NCBI GenBank assembly: GCA_963966185.1
Contig: CAWZYM010000229.1
Coordinates: forward strand, 170,001 to 234,000
Reading direction: 5' to 3'
DNA length: 64,000 bases
Source: Rhabditoides inermis
Lineage: Eukaryota > Nematoda > Chromadorea > Rhabditida > Rhabditidae
Positions within the stretch are counted from its first letter, which is position 1. Each line of letters starts with the position of its first letter. The translations under genes and the position numbers were made by a program. Below the pieces are notes generated by a model that was not told the DNA's origin, did no database searches, and saw nothing but the letters and a program-made list of their open reading frames with translations. Below are positions 12,411 to 23,707 of this stretch, in pieces.

Positions 12411-15400
12411 ATGCGGTTGCTCGCTCTCTTCCTCCTCCTCCTCCCCCTTGTCCTCTCTTGTATGCCGGATCCTCCGACCACTGGTCGATCCGCCCTCGGA
12501 AAGAACGGGCTGGGACATGGAGGGGGCAAGAAGAAGAAAGGTGAATGTTGTATGCATATTTGAATATGATCGTCATTATTTTGAATGTGACGAGAAGACG
12601 AGATGTGTTGATTACGTATACGTATACGTGTCTGCGTTAGAAGGTAGTTGAAAAAAAAGTTTGAGGTAACTATATAAGGAAACAGTATGTATATAGGAAA
12701 CAGTATGAAACATCTTCGTGAAGTCTATATTTTCAGTGTCATCATCTTCTTCTTCTTCTGAATCCGATTGGAGTGGAAGTAATGAGAGAGGAATGCATCC
12801 GAGAGCGCATGGCACTGTAGTCAGCAAGACTCGAGCAAAGAAACTGAAAAAGAAAACAGAAATGAAGAAGACGAAATCGGTCAACGTACGTATTATTTTA
12901 ACCCTCTTATCTTATAGAAATATTTCGAAGGCAAGGAAGCCTGCGCTGAAAAAGTCTAAAGAAACTGCATAGGAATACATGTATCAAATAATTTCGCATA
13001 GGAAAAGAATCAAACAATTTTATGTATAAATGAATTCCCTTATCATAGACAAATTTTCAAGGTACCCAAGCACTTGCCACTACGCATAAGTACAAAGGAG
13101 TTCTCGGTAGAGGTGAGAAAACAGATTTAAAAAATCGATAACATTGTGTTGAGGATGATTGGTCGAGTGTGGAAATCGACGACGGAGTGACGACAATGAA
13201 GCTGAACAGACAACAGAAGAACGGGCAAGGCGAGAGCAAGGTGAACCACGTTAACATAACATTGAATTCACATTTTTACAACGCAAGGAGGCTTCACACA
13301 TGGAATTACAACCAGCGCGGCAGCGCTGGTTGGTTTGTGTTAACCCTAGTCGCGCGCTAGAATCGGCAAAAGGCGACTGAACGAAAGGTCCCTTAGAATC
13401 TTTACGAGAACAATGTGATGCTGATAGATGTTATCAGGATGTTAGAAAATGGTTAAGTTTCGATTTTGGTAACGCTAGCTGTTGTAGGAAGCGAGATACG
13501 CGCGCGCGCCCCCTGAGGGGCAGGCAATCCCCCGTGTACGGAACGTTTTCTAGGGGGGGGGGGGGGTGGCGCGCACCGGCTGCCCCCAGCAGACAGGAGA
13601 TGCACAATCCGCACTGCCTGTGGATTGCACTGATATCTTTTAGATCGCGTGCTCTGCCGTGCGCACAGTAGTGTTGTGGTTAGCGATTGCACCCGTTGAG
13701 ACACATGGCTCGAGTTCGGTTCCGGCTGGTGGCAAACCTTTTGTAATATATGATTTTACATAGAAATGACATTGGAATTGTAAATTTTCCCATCAGCATT
13801 ACCTAAACTCTTTTTTTGCAAATTTTATACAATTTTGGACTCAACAAGGTGGGTGAACTGTTGGATTTCTTTTAAAAAATGTTTTGTGGTTCATGTTAAT
13901 GTAGATGGATTTATATGAAATCCAATAAAAGTACATTCATTATCTTTTAAAAGGACTTCCGTAAGAGAAGAGTTTGTGTTACTCAACGTAATGCAACAAA
14001 AGCTCATGCATTTTATCAATCGAAATAGTACACAAACCTGCTCCAATAGTTCAACAAGTTATATATATAATCGATCGGATACCGAAATCAATTTCCCGAC
14101 ATACAACATTTGCTCGCATTAGTTTTAATTGCAGAAAGAGCAGGTTTGTTTACTATTTCGATTGATAAAATGCATGAGCTTTTGTTGCATTACGTTGAGT
14201 AACACAAACTCTTCTCTTACGGAAGTCCTTTTAAAAGATAATGCCAGTTAACTTGAGACTTGAACTTCCATAGTGTTTCAAAGATTTAAAGGCACACTGG
14301 CGACTTATTTCTGCCACAACCTGCCACAACTCCTCATTTTCACACGAACAAAACGTTTGGCGGTGACAGAATCGAACCCGCGAAGATTAGAGCCACAACG
14401 CAGCGCACATGCACTGAGCCATGAAGCAAGTGGCAAGACGTTGTTTATTTGCGCTTATGTCTCCGAACTCAGTTTTTGCAGTGAAGCGTTGGCGGGAAAT
14501 TCAAATTTTGAGCTGCATTCTTGGCAGTGGCAGAATCGAAAGTAACGCAGAATCGTCGTTCTTTCGCAAAAAAATGCTAATGTGTTAGATTAATATGATT
14601 TTTAATAATGCTCCGAGTCGAAAATAAGTCGCCACTGTTCCTTTAACAATAAGTCGTTCAGGTGGGCGACAGCGCGGGAGTGGGCATTGTCTCTGTGGAT
14701 GGAGAGAAGGAAGAGGAACACGACCAACGGAGACAGGCAGGCAGGCCGGTCGAGGTACGGACTCGGCATCGTCAACACTTTATCATAAGAATCATTCCTT
14801 CTAATAACTTCTAATACAAGCGAGTAGGGAGTTGGGAGTGGGGAGTGAGTAGTGGGAGGAGGGCATTTCTATCGACGAGTGCGGCGACGGAGAGGAGCAG
14901 AAGGAGCAGGAGGAGGAGCAGGAGGAGCAGGAGGGGGAGCAGGGGCAGCCTGCTGCGCGTTCAGCGCGTTCAACCGCGCGATCCTCGCGTTCAGCAAAGG
15001 CATGTAGTCGTTTCTCTGCGAGAGAACGTGACACGCCGACGACACGAGAACCGCGTCCCGCACCTCACTGCAATCCAGACAGTGGGAAGGCACGAGAAAG
15101 AACCACCCACTCTTCCAGCTCCGCCGCTCTTGCGTCCATGTCCGCAGTCTCGCCGGCGCTGCGCACCTCGCCTGAATACAGTAATCCTAAAAACGTAACT
15201 ACAGTATCCCTTTACCGGGCATCTTTTGTACGAAGTCCTGCAGCATCTCTTCGAGCAGATAGTTTTTGCCAAGTCCAATAATCGCGGTCCTACACTGAAA
15301 GTATACTAGGTATCGTATACTGCAGTACTTTACGGTACACCACCCACCAACATGCATCGTAGCACAGGGTCGAGATCGATGGAGTGCTTCAGCCATTGGT

Positions 15401-17137
15401 AGAGGCAGCTGCGACAGCAAGAGTGCGCGCAGGGATGCATCCTGATGGGTACGGTAGCTACAGTGTACTACCGTACACTACAGTATACCGTACTGACATG
15501 AGGGGAGAGTGGATGGTGGCGAGGCAGACGGAACATTTGAGGTGGTCGACGGATGCGGAGACGTGGGTGGGGGGAGGAGGGGCGGGGGCGGGAGGGACAC
15601 TGGCAGAGAGAGGGACAGCGGAAGCGGCGGGGCGCTTGGCGGGCGCCTTCTTGACAACCGCGCCTTTCTTCACCTTGCCCGAATCGGCGATTCTGGCGAG
15701 AGCCGCCTGGAATGCGCTGGTTAAGAGAGAGATAGAGAGATAGAGAGAGATGAGAGAGAGAGAGGAGAGAGAGCATACCGTCTTGGCGGCGCGCTGCGGC
15801 CGGTCGCCTGCCATGCCACACTGCCGAGCGGCCGACGAGTAGAAAGGAGAATAACTTCATTTCTCGAAAATTTCTGGTTTTCAATGGTCTTCTCATCGTT
15901 CAGGGTGCTCTGGTGGAGAAGGAGGAGAGTGTGGGAGGCGATGGACGGGCGGGAGGACGCGGCTGCCACCTGGACAACGCGCGCGCCACTGTGTTCATTC
16001 CCAGAGAGGCGCTGGTGGAGGGAAAGGAGAAGGGAGGTCAGACACATTCACCACAACAATAGTATATTGATATTCATAAGTGGTTATTACATTACAGTAC
16101 ACACAAATGAAAATGGAATAGTACAGCAACGGTTTGTTACTGTTATGGATTCGATTTGCGGGTATTCACTTTCTGTGACCTCTGCAGTGGTGTGCCAGCG
16201 GTGCGAGGTGGGAAGGGAGCTAGTCGTGGATGCGCGGAACGCCTCAGCCACATACGCCTGCCCCCAGTCACATCTGCTCTGTGTCGAGGACAGGTCAGAC
16301 ACTTTCTAGCACAAGAGATCTTAAACCTGACCAGATTGATGTCGCTTCTTGTCGTCTGGTTTCTAACTACCTCGAATCACATACATGGAAAATGAGTGGC
16401 AGAGAGACGGAGCGTTGAGGGCGGAGAATGATTTTCGAAAAGAATGTTGTAGGGACGGCACATACTGGCGTCCTGCGCGAGGCGTCGACCTGGAGCTGAG
16501 GGTAGTCGCAGACTGCACGGGAGGTGAGGCTGCGTCACTCGAGGACCTTTTACAGATGCATGTTCATCCCAAACTATTGTCCGGGGTCATCCAAAGAAGG
16601 TCCAAACAAGCCCAAAACCAGCCCGTTCCTAATAGGCTGTTGACCCCAGACACGTCCTATTGACGCAAAGAGAAAGAGAGACAGCAATCTTTGCCCAATC
16701 ACGTCCGAACAATGTTTGGACGCCTACGACCCCAAAATAAAGTTTGGGGAGGATAATGATCAATGAACCTGCCCCTTTACCCATGTAATGTATTGCAGGC
16801 GTGTGCTCGACCCTGCTCTCCTTCCACCGCGTCTCCACCTCTGGCATCCCCCAGACCGCCGATCTGCTCCCGGAAGATCCACGCCAGCCAGCTAGACACG
16901 CGGCAGAGGTGGGTCCGGCCAATGAAAGGAATTTCAAACACGGTTTTCGACTAGTCTAGTGACTTCCTAGGGTATCTCTGATATCAGTTTGGTCACCAAT
17001 CGGCTTCTGTGACCTAAACGACACTCCATGTCAGAATAGTATAAATAAAAGCAGTTCAGACCTCCGATGTGTTGTCGATTCGCGGTTTCGGGTGCGCTGG
17101 ATGCGGGAAGATGGAGGGATACTGCGACTGGGAGTGA
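12411..17137 (+). CDS. Secreted Lys/Glu-rich protein with cysteine-containing C-terminus, unknown
   Basis: Ten exons join in phase: 12411-12540, 12737-12885, 13062-13112, 13154-13240, 14662-14754, 15904-16036, 16188-16293, 16405-16523, 16799-16908, 17060-17137, giving about 351 residues. Residues 1-17 (MRLLALFLLLLPLVLSC) are a signal peptide. The N-terminal half is low-complexity (a seven-serine run, then Lys-rich). The C-terminal half has cysteine pairs (VVCQRCEVG, YACPQSHLLC, ECCRDGTYW, GCAGCGKMEGYCDWE), suggesting a disulfide domain outside the cell. I do not recognise the family. Two large introns hold transposon debris (13241-14661) and the antisense RING gene (14755-15903). The joins across these introns are supported only by phase, so this could be two genes; the second half has no obvious start of its own. 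A stretch at 12886-12972 stays open past exon 2 and may be an alternative end. Confidence 0.55.
13660..13740 (+). repeat. tRNA-like (SINE head) segment
   Basis: Contains gtgttgtggttagcgattg, resembling a tRNA A box, and gagttcggttcc about 35 bases later, resembling a B box. It shares gttgtggttagcgat with the tRNA-like segment at 30838-30925. The arms do not form a clean cloverleaf, so it is read as a SINE or degenerate tRNA. Confidence 0.4.
13938..14243. mobile_element. Foldback element with 106-bp inverted arms
   Basis: The arm 13938-14043 (starting cattatcttttaaaagg) is the reverse complement of 14138-14243 (ending ccttttaaaagataatg) with about one mismatch. The 94-bp spacer is AT-rich. 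The transcript of either strand would fold into a hairpin of over 100 base pairs. It sits in an intron of the secreted-protein gene. A MITE or foldback transposon is the simplest reading; no clear target-site duplication was found. Confidence 0.85.
14340..14440 (-). repeat. tRNA-derived SINE-like segment
   Basis: On the minus strand there is an A-box-like word (catggctcagtgcatg) followed about 40 bases later by a B-box (gggttcgattc). The flanks do not pair as an acceptor stem. It lies beside the foldback element, so the intron looks like a transposon sink. Confidence 0.45.
14869..15814 (-). CDS. RING-finger protein nested in an intron of the opposite strand
   Basis: Six exons (15814-15779, 15706-15498, 15441-15348, 15294-15216, 15171-15111, 15067-14869) give about 225 residues. 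The N-terminus is basic and Ala/Pro-rich. Residues about 70-115 form a RING: CSVC, then HPCAHSCCRSC, then a final RCMLC pair after LYQWLKHSIDLDPVL. RING domains bind two zincs and usually recruit an E2 ubiquitin enzyme, so an E3 ligase role is inferred. The C-terminal part has a helical region (NDYMPLLNARIARLNALNAQ) and a Pro/Ala tail ending LRRRTRR. The orthologue was not recognised. It lies wholly within the 14755-15903 intron of the plus-strand secreted-protein gene. The first intron is mostly (CT)n read on the coding strand. Confidence 0.7.
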
Positions 17138-17567
17138 GAGAATGAATGTAGTGAGAACTCGCTTCCTCTAATCTCTAATCACGATTCATTGTTTTTAAAA
17201 ACAAGTAATTGTGATAAGGGAGCGTATACAATGTGACGTACATTGTGTGAAATGCAATATTGTTTTGTTAATGAATATTATTTACTGAAAAAAATCCTGT
17301 TTTCTACTAACTTCCCTTGAAAAAGAAAAATGTATTCGTGAAAAAAACTTTATCCAAACAGGTCATGCGGAACAGCTGTTTTTAGTGTTTAATCCGTTTG
17401 AATTTCATTACTGAATAACCAAAAGCCACATGTTCCTAGTTGTTAATAAATAAAACATGTCTATCAGGGAAACAGTTATCTCTGTCAATTTCAATTTCCT
17501 TTCCACCTGTTAGCAAGAAATGATTGCATGTGCTTCCGATTTCTAACTCACTGTTCCAGTAGCCAAT

Positions 17568-18759
17568 ATGACACTGAATTTGACGTTTTGTGATCAGCCA
17601 TTCGCTAAAAATTATATGCAATACTCTGCAGGAACATCTTTTCCGTTCACATGTCTTGTTATATACTTTCTTTTATTTCAATCACCAAAAGCAAATGGAT
17701 TCATTCAAGCCGCATTTGATATGGCATCAGGTAGGGGCTACCAACTAATGTAATGCCAAATCAATTTCAGTTTGCTGTTTTCCTTCTGGATTTAGCAATA
17801 GTGAGCATACAACCTATCATTCTTCTACCGTATCCTCTCGGGTTTCCCGCAGGCTGGATCGGTATTATAATCCACATCGATGTTTTTGTTTTAACAGTAA
17901 GAATCATGATTTAAAAATATATTTTATGAACATTTTCAAGCTATCTATAATATTTTGTCTGAAATTCGCTGGGACAACAATTGTACAAATTTATTTCTTC
18001 AGATTTTTTGTAATGCACTTTTATTATTTTCATCAAAATTTAAAAAAAAAGTTGACTGTTCAGTCTATATGCGATGTAACAAAGAAGTGTAAACAACTAC
18101 GCAAATACAAAAACGCGATATATATTTTCTTCTATCCAGTGATTGTTGTTTTCACACCTTTGTTAGGATATTGGTGTAAGCCATACGCAATTCTTCCACC
18201 CACACGACTCGTCCACACGACAACAAATAGAACAAGTACAACCATTTAGTACTTACAACTATTTAGTACTGAATGTTCAATTCTTTAAGAACTACTCTGA
18301 TGCAATGTGGCTTTTTGACAAGTATACCGATTTTGATTGGCAGTTATTAGATTTTGAATCTGATGAATCGTTAGTCATTGTTTTATCCAGTGTGTACATA
18401 CTTGTCAGTTTTTTTTACAGTTTTTATCACACGATCATATCAATTTAGGGTATAATAGTAGTGATGATTGCTACTGTACTTATTACTACGTGGTATTCGT
18501 TCTCGTTTCTCTTCTCTTTCCAACACAACATGGCCCCATCCACTTTTGCGTCTATCAAAGCGTCTATTTACGACGTGATTATACAGGTTCGATTCAGTTT
18601 CGAAAATCTAACATTTTTAATTTGAAACAATTGTAGACGGCACTCCCATTCTTTCTTATTGCCTTTCCAGCTGCCTTCACACTAACTTCCATCGTTTCTA
18701 AGCTGGAATTTGTCAGCTGTAATTTCCATAATCCTATTAGGTCTCACATTATCGTTTAG
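17568..18759 (+). pseudogene. Srh-like chemoreceptor GPCR, frame broken
   Basis: Six exon-like blocks (17568-17743, 17771-17896, 17941-18175, 18267-18391, 18449-18586, 18637-18759) read as a nematode serpentine receptor: MTLNLTFCDQPF start, ICL1-like LLFQSPKANGFIQ, TM2 FAVFLLDLAIVSIQPI followed by LLPYPLGFPAG, and later helices GIIVVMIATVLITTWYSF and LPFFLIAFPAAFTLTSIV. The Srh class are candidate chemosensory receptors of ciliated neurons. Blocks 2 to 6 join in phase, but the only GT-AG junction between blocks 1 and 2 shifts the frame by one base, and the reading ends soon after helix six with no seventh helix. An aataaa follows at about 18772. It may be a recent pseudogene or have an exon I missed. 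Confidence 0.6.
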
Positions 18760-19027
18760 GTCTATGAACAATAAAGTTTGAATAATACCACGGTAGATAG
18801 ATTCGTGACTTTTTTCCATTGGTTCGATCGGCGGTCACAACAGAGCATACCTTTTTAACAGTTGAAGGTAATATTATACTTTTATTATGAGTGAAAGTTC
18901 AGTGAAAGTGAAACGTGCCGAATGAAAAAGTGAGTCACAACACAACGAAAAAGCTCATTCCGTTATATTGTTTTTGGTGTTTGTTTTGGTTTTGGTTTGA
19001 AATTGAATGGCGCCTCCAGAATGACCG

Positions 19028-19035
19028 TATAAATA
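19028..19035 (+). promoter_or_regulatory. TATA box of the peptide precursor gene
   Basis: tataaata, 58 bases upstream of the ATG at 19094, followed by a capped-site-like atcagcatcacag. Position and match to consensus are good. Confidence 0.75.
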
Positions 19036-19093
19036 CATTGCCCAATACAGTTATCAGCATCACAGTGAATTCCACTTCGTGACTTCCGCGAGC

Positions 19094-19495
19094 ATGAAGC
19101 TGTTTGTTCTGGCGGCTGTCGTTGTGGCGTCTGCGAGTGCTTGTCGTATGTTCGATTTTGCCTGCCAGATAAAGGAACGGGAAGAACAACTGCCCGAGTT
19201 GACCCCGGATGATTCCTCTCCAATTGGCAGCCGCGCCAAGCGCTTCGACTTTTGCCGACCTGGAGACTTCCTATGCCGGATGAGACCGCTCAAGAGAGCT
19301 GCTCCAGTGGACGGACGCTTGGCTATGAAAGGAAAGGCAGTCGAGAGTGTCGATAGCCGCATTCCATCCATCCGCGCCAAGCGGTTCGATTTCTGTCGTC
19401 CCGGAGACTTCCTCTGTAGGATGAGGCCGTTCAAAAGGTCTGCTCCAGCAGACAAACAGTCGAGCCGCGCCAAGAAAATTGCCGGTAAACATTAA
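19094..19495 (+). CDS. Secreted precursor of three cyclic Cys-loop peptides
   Basis: Single-exon gene of 133 residues. The start at 19094 is chosen because MKLFVLAAVVVASASA is a signal peptide; an in-frame ATG 15 bases upstream adds five polar residues. The mature part repeats a cassette twice: AKR-FDFCRPGDFLCRMRP(L/F)KR at about residues 52-73 and 95-116, each bounded by dibasic KR prohormone cleavage sites. A third related loop, CRMFDFAC, sits right after the signal peptide. All three have Cys-x6-Cys, so each likely forms one small disulfide ring. Such layout is typical of neuropeptide or peptide-hormone precursors; an antimicrobial role is also possible. I do not match the loop to a named family (allatostatin-C, elevenin and CCAP differ in spacing). 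TATA box 58 bp upstream and aataaa at 19530. Confidence 0.75.
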   Translation: MKLFVLAAVVVASASACRMFDFACQIKEREEQLPELTPDDSSPIGSRAKRFDFCRPGDFLCRMRPLKRAAPVDGRLAMKGKAVESVDSRIPSIRAKRFDFCRPGDFLCRMRPFKRSAPADKQSSRAKKIAGKH

Positions 19496-19529
19496 CATGT
19501 ATTCGAATTTACCTTCATGATCACGAATG

Positions 19530-19535
19530 AATAAA
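19530..19535 (+). terminator. Poly(A) signal of the peptide precursor gene
   Basis: aataaa, 35 bases after the stop codon. Confidence 0.7.
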
Positions 19536-19996
19536 CTACTGCATATTTGATGCTAAAGTTCTCGACATTTATATTTATCCAGTTCAAATATCTCCGCACT
19601 ATACGGACGCCATGGTAGTCTATGCACCGGTCGCGCGCAAGTAGCGCATTTTGAAATGCGCTTAGGCGAACAGTATTCGATGTTTTGTTCATTATACTTA
19701 CATGATGTGAAATGCGATTTTCATAAAATGTCTGCGACAGTGTACATATACAACGTGCTTTGCGCGCATTTATTGCTCCTGTAGAATTAAAGAGAACTTT
19801 ATGAACAATTATTCATCACCAATAGCTCGTTCGCACCCACGTACAAAACATAAATAAATAGTTTATTACCGCGTTGAGTACTTAGCGAGTGCATCATAGA
19901 AAACATAACAGTGCTTACGGTAGGATAGTAAAAGTGGGAAAAAAAGAAGAAACATTCGAAGAGTAGACAAAAATAGATAAAATAAAAATAAGCAAA

Positions 19997-22483
19997 CTAC
20001 AAATGTCGAATTTTAGACATAGGATGCAAATGGGGATTGTCTACTAAGTGGGATTTCACGTTACTGGTTTTCGCAGATTCAACAATATCAGATGGAAGTG
20101 AGTTCCATACTCCATAAACCCTCTGAAAAAACGCGCTGCTCCGCAGAAACGAGTCATATGACGGCAAAAGACGATATTTATGAGATGTGCGCGACCGAGT
20201 TGGGACTAGTGTAAAAAGACCAGAATAATTAAGAGAGGTTGCTTTAGTGATAACCTTGTGTATGTACGCTACGTCATTTATAAAGCGGCGTTGTTCAAGA
20301 GTTTGAAGGCCAAGAAGCTGGAGGCGTTGGGGATAGGTGAGCGAGAACAAGCCAGCGCGACGACATATTCGGCGCGTATAGTATCGCTGCACTGACTCGA
20401 TCAAGTTCACTGATCCCACATCCTGAGGGTTCCACAATTCAGTACAATACTCTAGCTTGCAGCGGAAATACGTTGTGTAAGCGGTGACAAGAACCTTCAA
20501 GTCTCTTGTACGATAAACTCTCAGAAAATCGTTTATGGCATTTAGGGTGCCTTTAACAATGTTCGCAAAATGGTCATCAAAAATCAAGGACCCACACATA
20601 GTCACACCAAGGTCCCTTACAGAGTTAGCAGGTGCGAGCGTAGTGCCATGTGCTGTATACTCATGTTTGGGATTTCGGCGGCCTATGTGCAGTATCTGCG
20701 TTTTCTCGGTGGAGATCTGCAGACCCCATTCTAAAGCCCACTTTGCGACAGCGTCAATTGCTTTTTGAAACATAATTTTAGCCAAATTATCACCCGGATC
20801 AAAAGCGAAGTAGATTTTCAAATCGTCTGCGTATAGAGCACACTCGACATAATCAGGCAGGCTATCAACAATATTATTGATAAAGATATTGAAGAGTATG
20901 GGTCCAAGACACGACCCCTGCGGCACGCCACAGTTGACGAGTCGAGGAGACGAGAGCTCATCTCCAACCATAACTTGTTGGCAACGGTCAGAAAGGAAGG
21001 CTCGAATCCACCCGAGAACGTTTCCACGAATGCCCAGCGAATGCAATTTTTTGAATAGTAGTTTATGATTGATTGTGTCGAAAGCTTTCTTAAAGTCGAA
21101 ATAAATACAATCAATAACAAGGCCATTGGAAATATGTTTCAGCCAGTGACTATAACATTCAATAAGTTGTGCGTTGGTAGACCTTTTCTTACGAAAACCA
21201 AACTGTTTGGAAGAAATCAAGCTATTAGACTCGAGAAAATCAGTCATTTGCCTGACTATAATGCGCTCTAATAATTTCGCTACACTGCTTGTTAGGCTAA
21301 TGGGACGATAGTTAGCTGGATTATCACGAGAACCCTTTTTATACAGCGGTTTTATATAAGCGACTTTCCAGAAATTGGGGATAGCGCACACTGATAGAGA
21401 CATAGAAAAAAGAATCGAAAGCGGGAGACTTATTGTATCAACTGTATTTTTCAGAAAAGTGTGGGTGATTCCATTGGGACTGGTATTGATTTTTGAATCC
21501 AATCGTTGTATGGTCTTGTGAACAAGTGCATAAGAAACGTCAATCATGGTGAGTTGATTCGAGAGAGAGGGAAGGGCAGAGCCGGTCGGAGCAACACTTC
21601 CACCAGAGAATATCGAGTCGAAGTATTCCCCGAACACCTCCGCCTTTTCCCTCGAATCATGGACCAACTCACCATTGTGTGACAGCGAGCTGATACCATC
21701 AGCAGGAAACATCTTTTTTCTAACATCCTTGTATAATGCGCGTTTATTGTTACCGTTGATAAGTTTCGCTTCGCGCTTACATTGCCACGAGAAAATAGCG
21801 TTTCGCAGTTTACGCTGCGCCTTATCAGCAGTCTTCGATTCTGGAATAAGTATAGAGTAGCGTAACGCACGGCGTTTCAATTTATAAATATAGAGAGGAA
21901 TACTGACAGCTTTAGTATGTTTCATAAGGGGAATATACTCGGTAATGAGATGTTGCATTCGCTGGACAAACGCGGAAGTTGCCTCTTCAATATTTAAACC
22001 AATAAAAACTCGCGTCCAATCAGTACATGCTATAGCCGCATTGATCTCACCCCACTTAGCCCTCCCATATGCGCGCCGAAGCGGCTCTCTCGCCGCGGCC
22101 TCCATACCGAGTCGCAACCGAAACTCGACAGGGAGGTGATCACATAAAGAGAAACGCCCCAATACACGCGTATGTTGAAAGAGACAAGGGGAGTCAGTCA
22201 ATACAATGTCAAGAGTATGCGCCTTTCGCCCCGCTCGTCTCACCATCGTCGCCTGGCGAACCATTTGAGTGAGTGAGTGGAGAGAGGCAAAAGTGACTAG
22301 AGACCTATCAAAAGCATCGGCTGCCTGGAACGAATCCCAGTCAGCCGACGGTGCATTAAAATCGCCTTGTATAATGTGCATGTGAGAATCGGGAGAAATG
22401 AGCTGTTCTAGATGGCGGAATAGTTCACGACCAGCGCATTTTTTATCGGTAGAGTAACCGGGAGTGCGATAAATAGTGATCAC
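19997..22483 (-). mobile_element. 5'-truncated non-LTR retrotransposon with open pol frame
   Basis: An uninterrupted 828-codon frame. The first part is the C-terminal half of an AP-like endonuclease (QGDFNAPSADWDSF and the catalytic SLCDHLPVEF). Then comes a reverse transcriptase: NYRPISLTSSVAKLLERI, FDFKKAFDTINHKLL, GVPQGSCLGPILFNIF and the active-site YADDLKIYF. The tail has the FFQRVYGVWNSLPSD block common in CR1/Jockey-like LINEs. The endonuclease N-terminus and any ORF1 are missing, the usual result of incomplete target-primed reverse transcription. The open frame suggests recent insertion. The 3' end lies somewhere between 19790 and 19997; target duplications were not resolved. Clade assignment (CR1/L2/Jockey group) is by eye. 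Confidence 0.9.
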
Positions 22484-22636
22484 CCCCCTAAATAGTGATC
22501 ACATGTCTCACAAATGTGTATTATTTTATTGAATTGTAACTTCTGAACTATTGATTTATTCGTTCGCGTAGCGAAGTATGGTGCCTGGTTCGACATTGAA
22601 TGTTGGAGAGAAAGGAGAAAGGACCCATAACCTGCC

Positions 22637-23510
22637 ATGCACTCCTACGAACGAGCAAATCGTGGTAGCCACTCCACTCTGGGGAGCGGTGCCGGGGTAG
22701 GCATCGGGGGGGGGGGGCGGGTGTGGTCACTCTACTGCGGTCTGTCTCCTACGGCGGCAGCAACTATCCACCCAAACATTACCGTAGTATGTACATTGTT
22801 GTATTTGCATTTTCGTTATTTACTGCTTTCGTGTGTACCTATCCTTGTGGATTACGATAAACATTACAATACATTACATCATGTCTGTTACAGTGTGTGC
22901 AGTCGGTGGGCGCAGTGTCGTGCGATGATCGAGTCATCGTCGCCGGTGGAATGTACAAAAAGCTGGAATACAACAAAGAATACCACAACTACAGAACTGA
23001 ATATTATGTGCAAGATGTCAAGGTATTTTTTTCTAACTGGCCTCACGTTGTCCTTATATATCGAAGATGAATGATAGACATTTATCGCGTGCGAATAATG
23101 TGTGATAAACGATAATAACGAGTGGACAACAACAACAACAACAAATGATATATGAGCATAAGCTATGAAACACCGAAACGCGCGAGTGACCCACCGTGAA
23201 ATAAGCCAAAACAAAAGGAGAATGAATAGAAAGAGAGAAAGGAATATAAAGAGAGAAAAGAGGTGCGTGTGCTTGTGCGTGAGGGAGTGGGTGTGCTGCA
23301 CAATGGCTCGTGGACCTCGCTTCCCTCTCTCCAGAAGGCGCGTCAGGGCTGTGCTGTCGTCGAGTTCGATCATGTCAGTATGTCAGTTCTTCTCTTGGTT
23401 CATGTTACATTTTTGCGCGTACCTCACTCACATTTAGGCGCTCTACAAAGATTGGCGGATTCAACAACGGCGCCATGTCATCTGTTGAGATTCTGCGTTT
23501 CGAGGACTAA
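22637..23510 (+). CDS. Kelch-repeat protein fragment
   Basis: Four coding blocks resemble kelch blades: a first block containing SYGGSNYPPKHYR (near 22745-22790), 22894-23022 (CVQSVGAVSCDDRVIVAGG followed by a tyrosine-rich loop), about 23290-23387 (LHNGSWTSLPSLQKARQGCA), and about 23438-23510 (KIGGFNNGAMSSVEILRF) ending in TAA. Kelch blades stack into a beta-propeller used for protein binding, often in ubiquitin ligase adaptors. Only about two to three blades are present, and no BTB or other partner domain. The left end abuts the LINE insertion, so the gene may be truncated. The first block contains a 12-G run and its start and donor are not settled. Confidence 0.5.
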
Positions 23511-23707
23511 TAGAAGATTGGTGGATATGTCGGTATCGTCAATCGAATGAAGAGTTCGTGTATTAACAATTGAGATCCACTTTAGCTTTGTTGGAATGAG
23601 GAGATTGTTTTGATCACTTATGTCAGTAAATATTTCAAACAACTTTATCATAGTGAAGTATACAACAGGAGTAGAAGCACTGGGGTGGGTTGTGGGAGTA
23701 GGTGAGA

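Noticed and set aside
13660..13740. Functional tRNA gene
   Set aside because: A and B boxes are degenerate and no cloverleaf forms.
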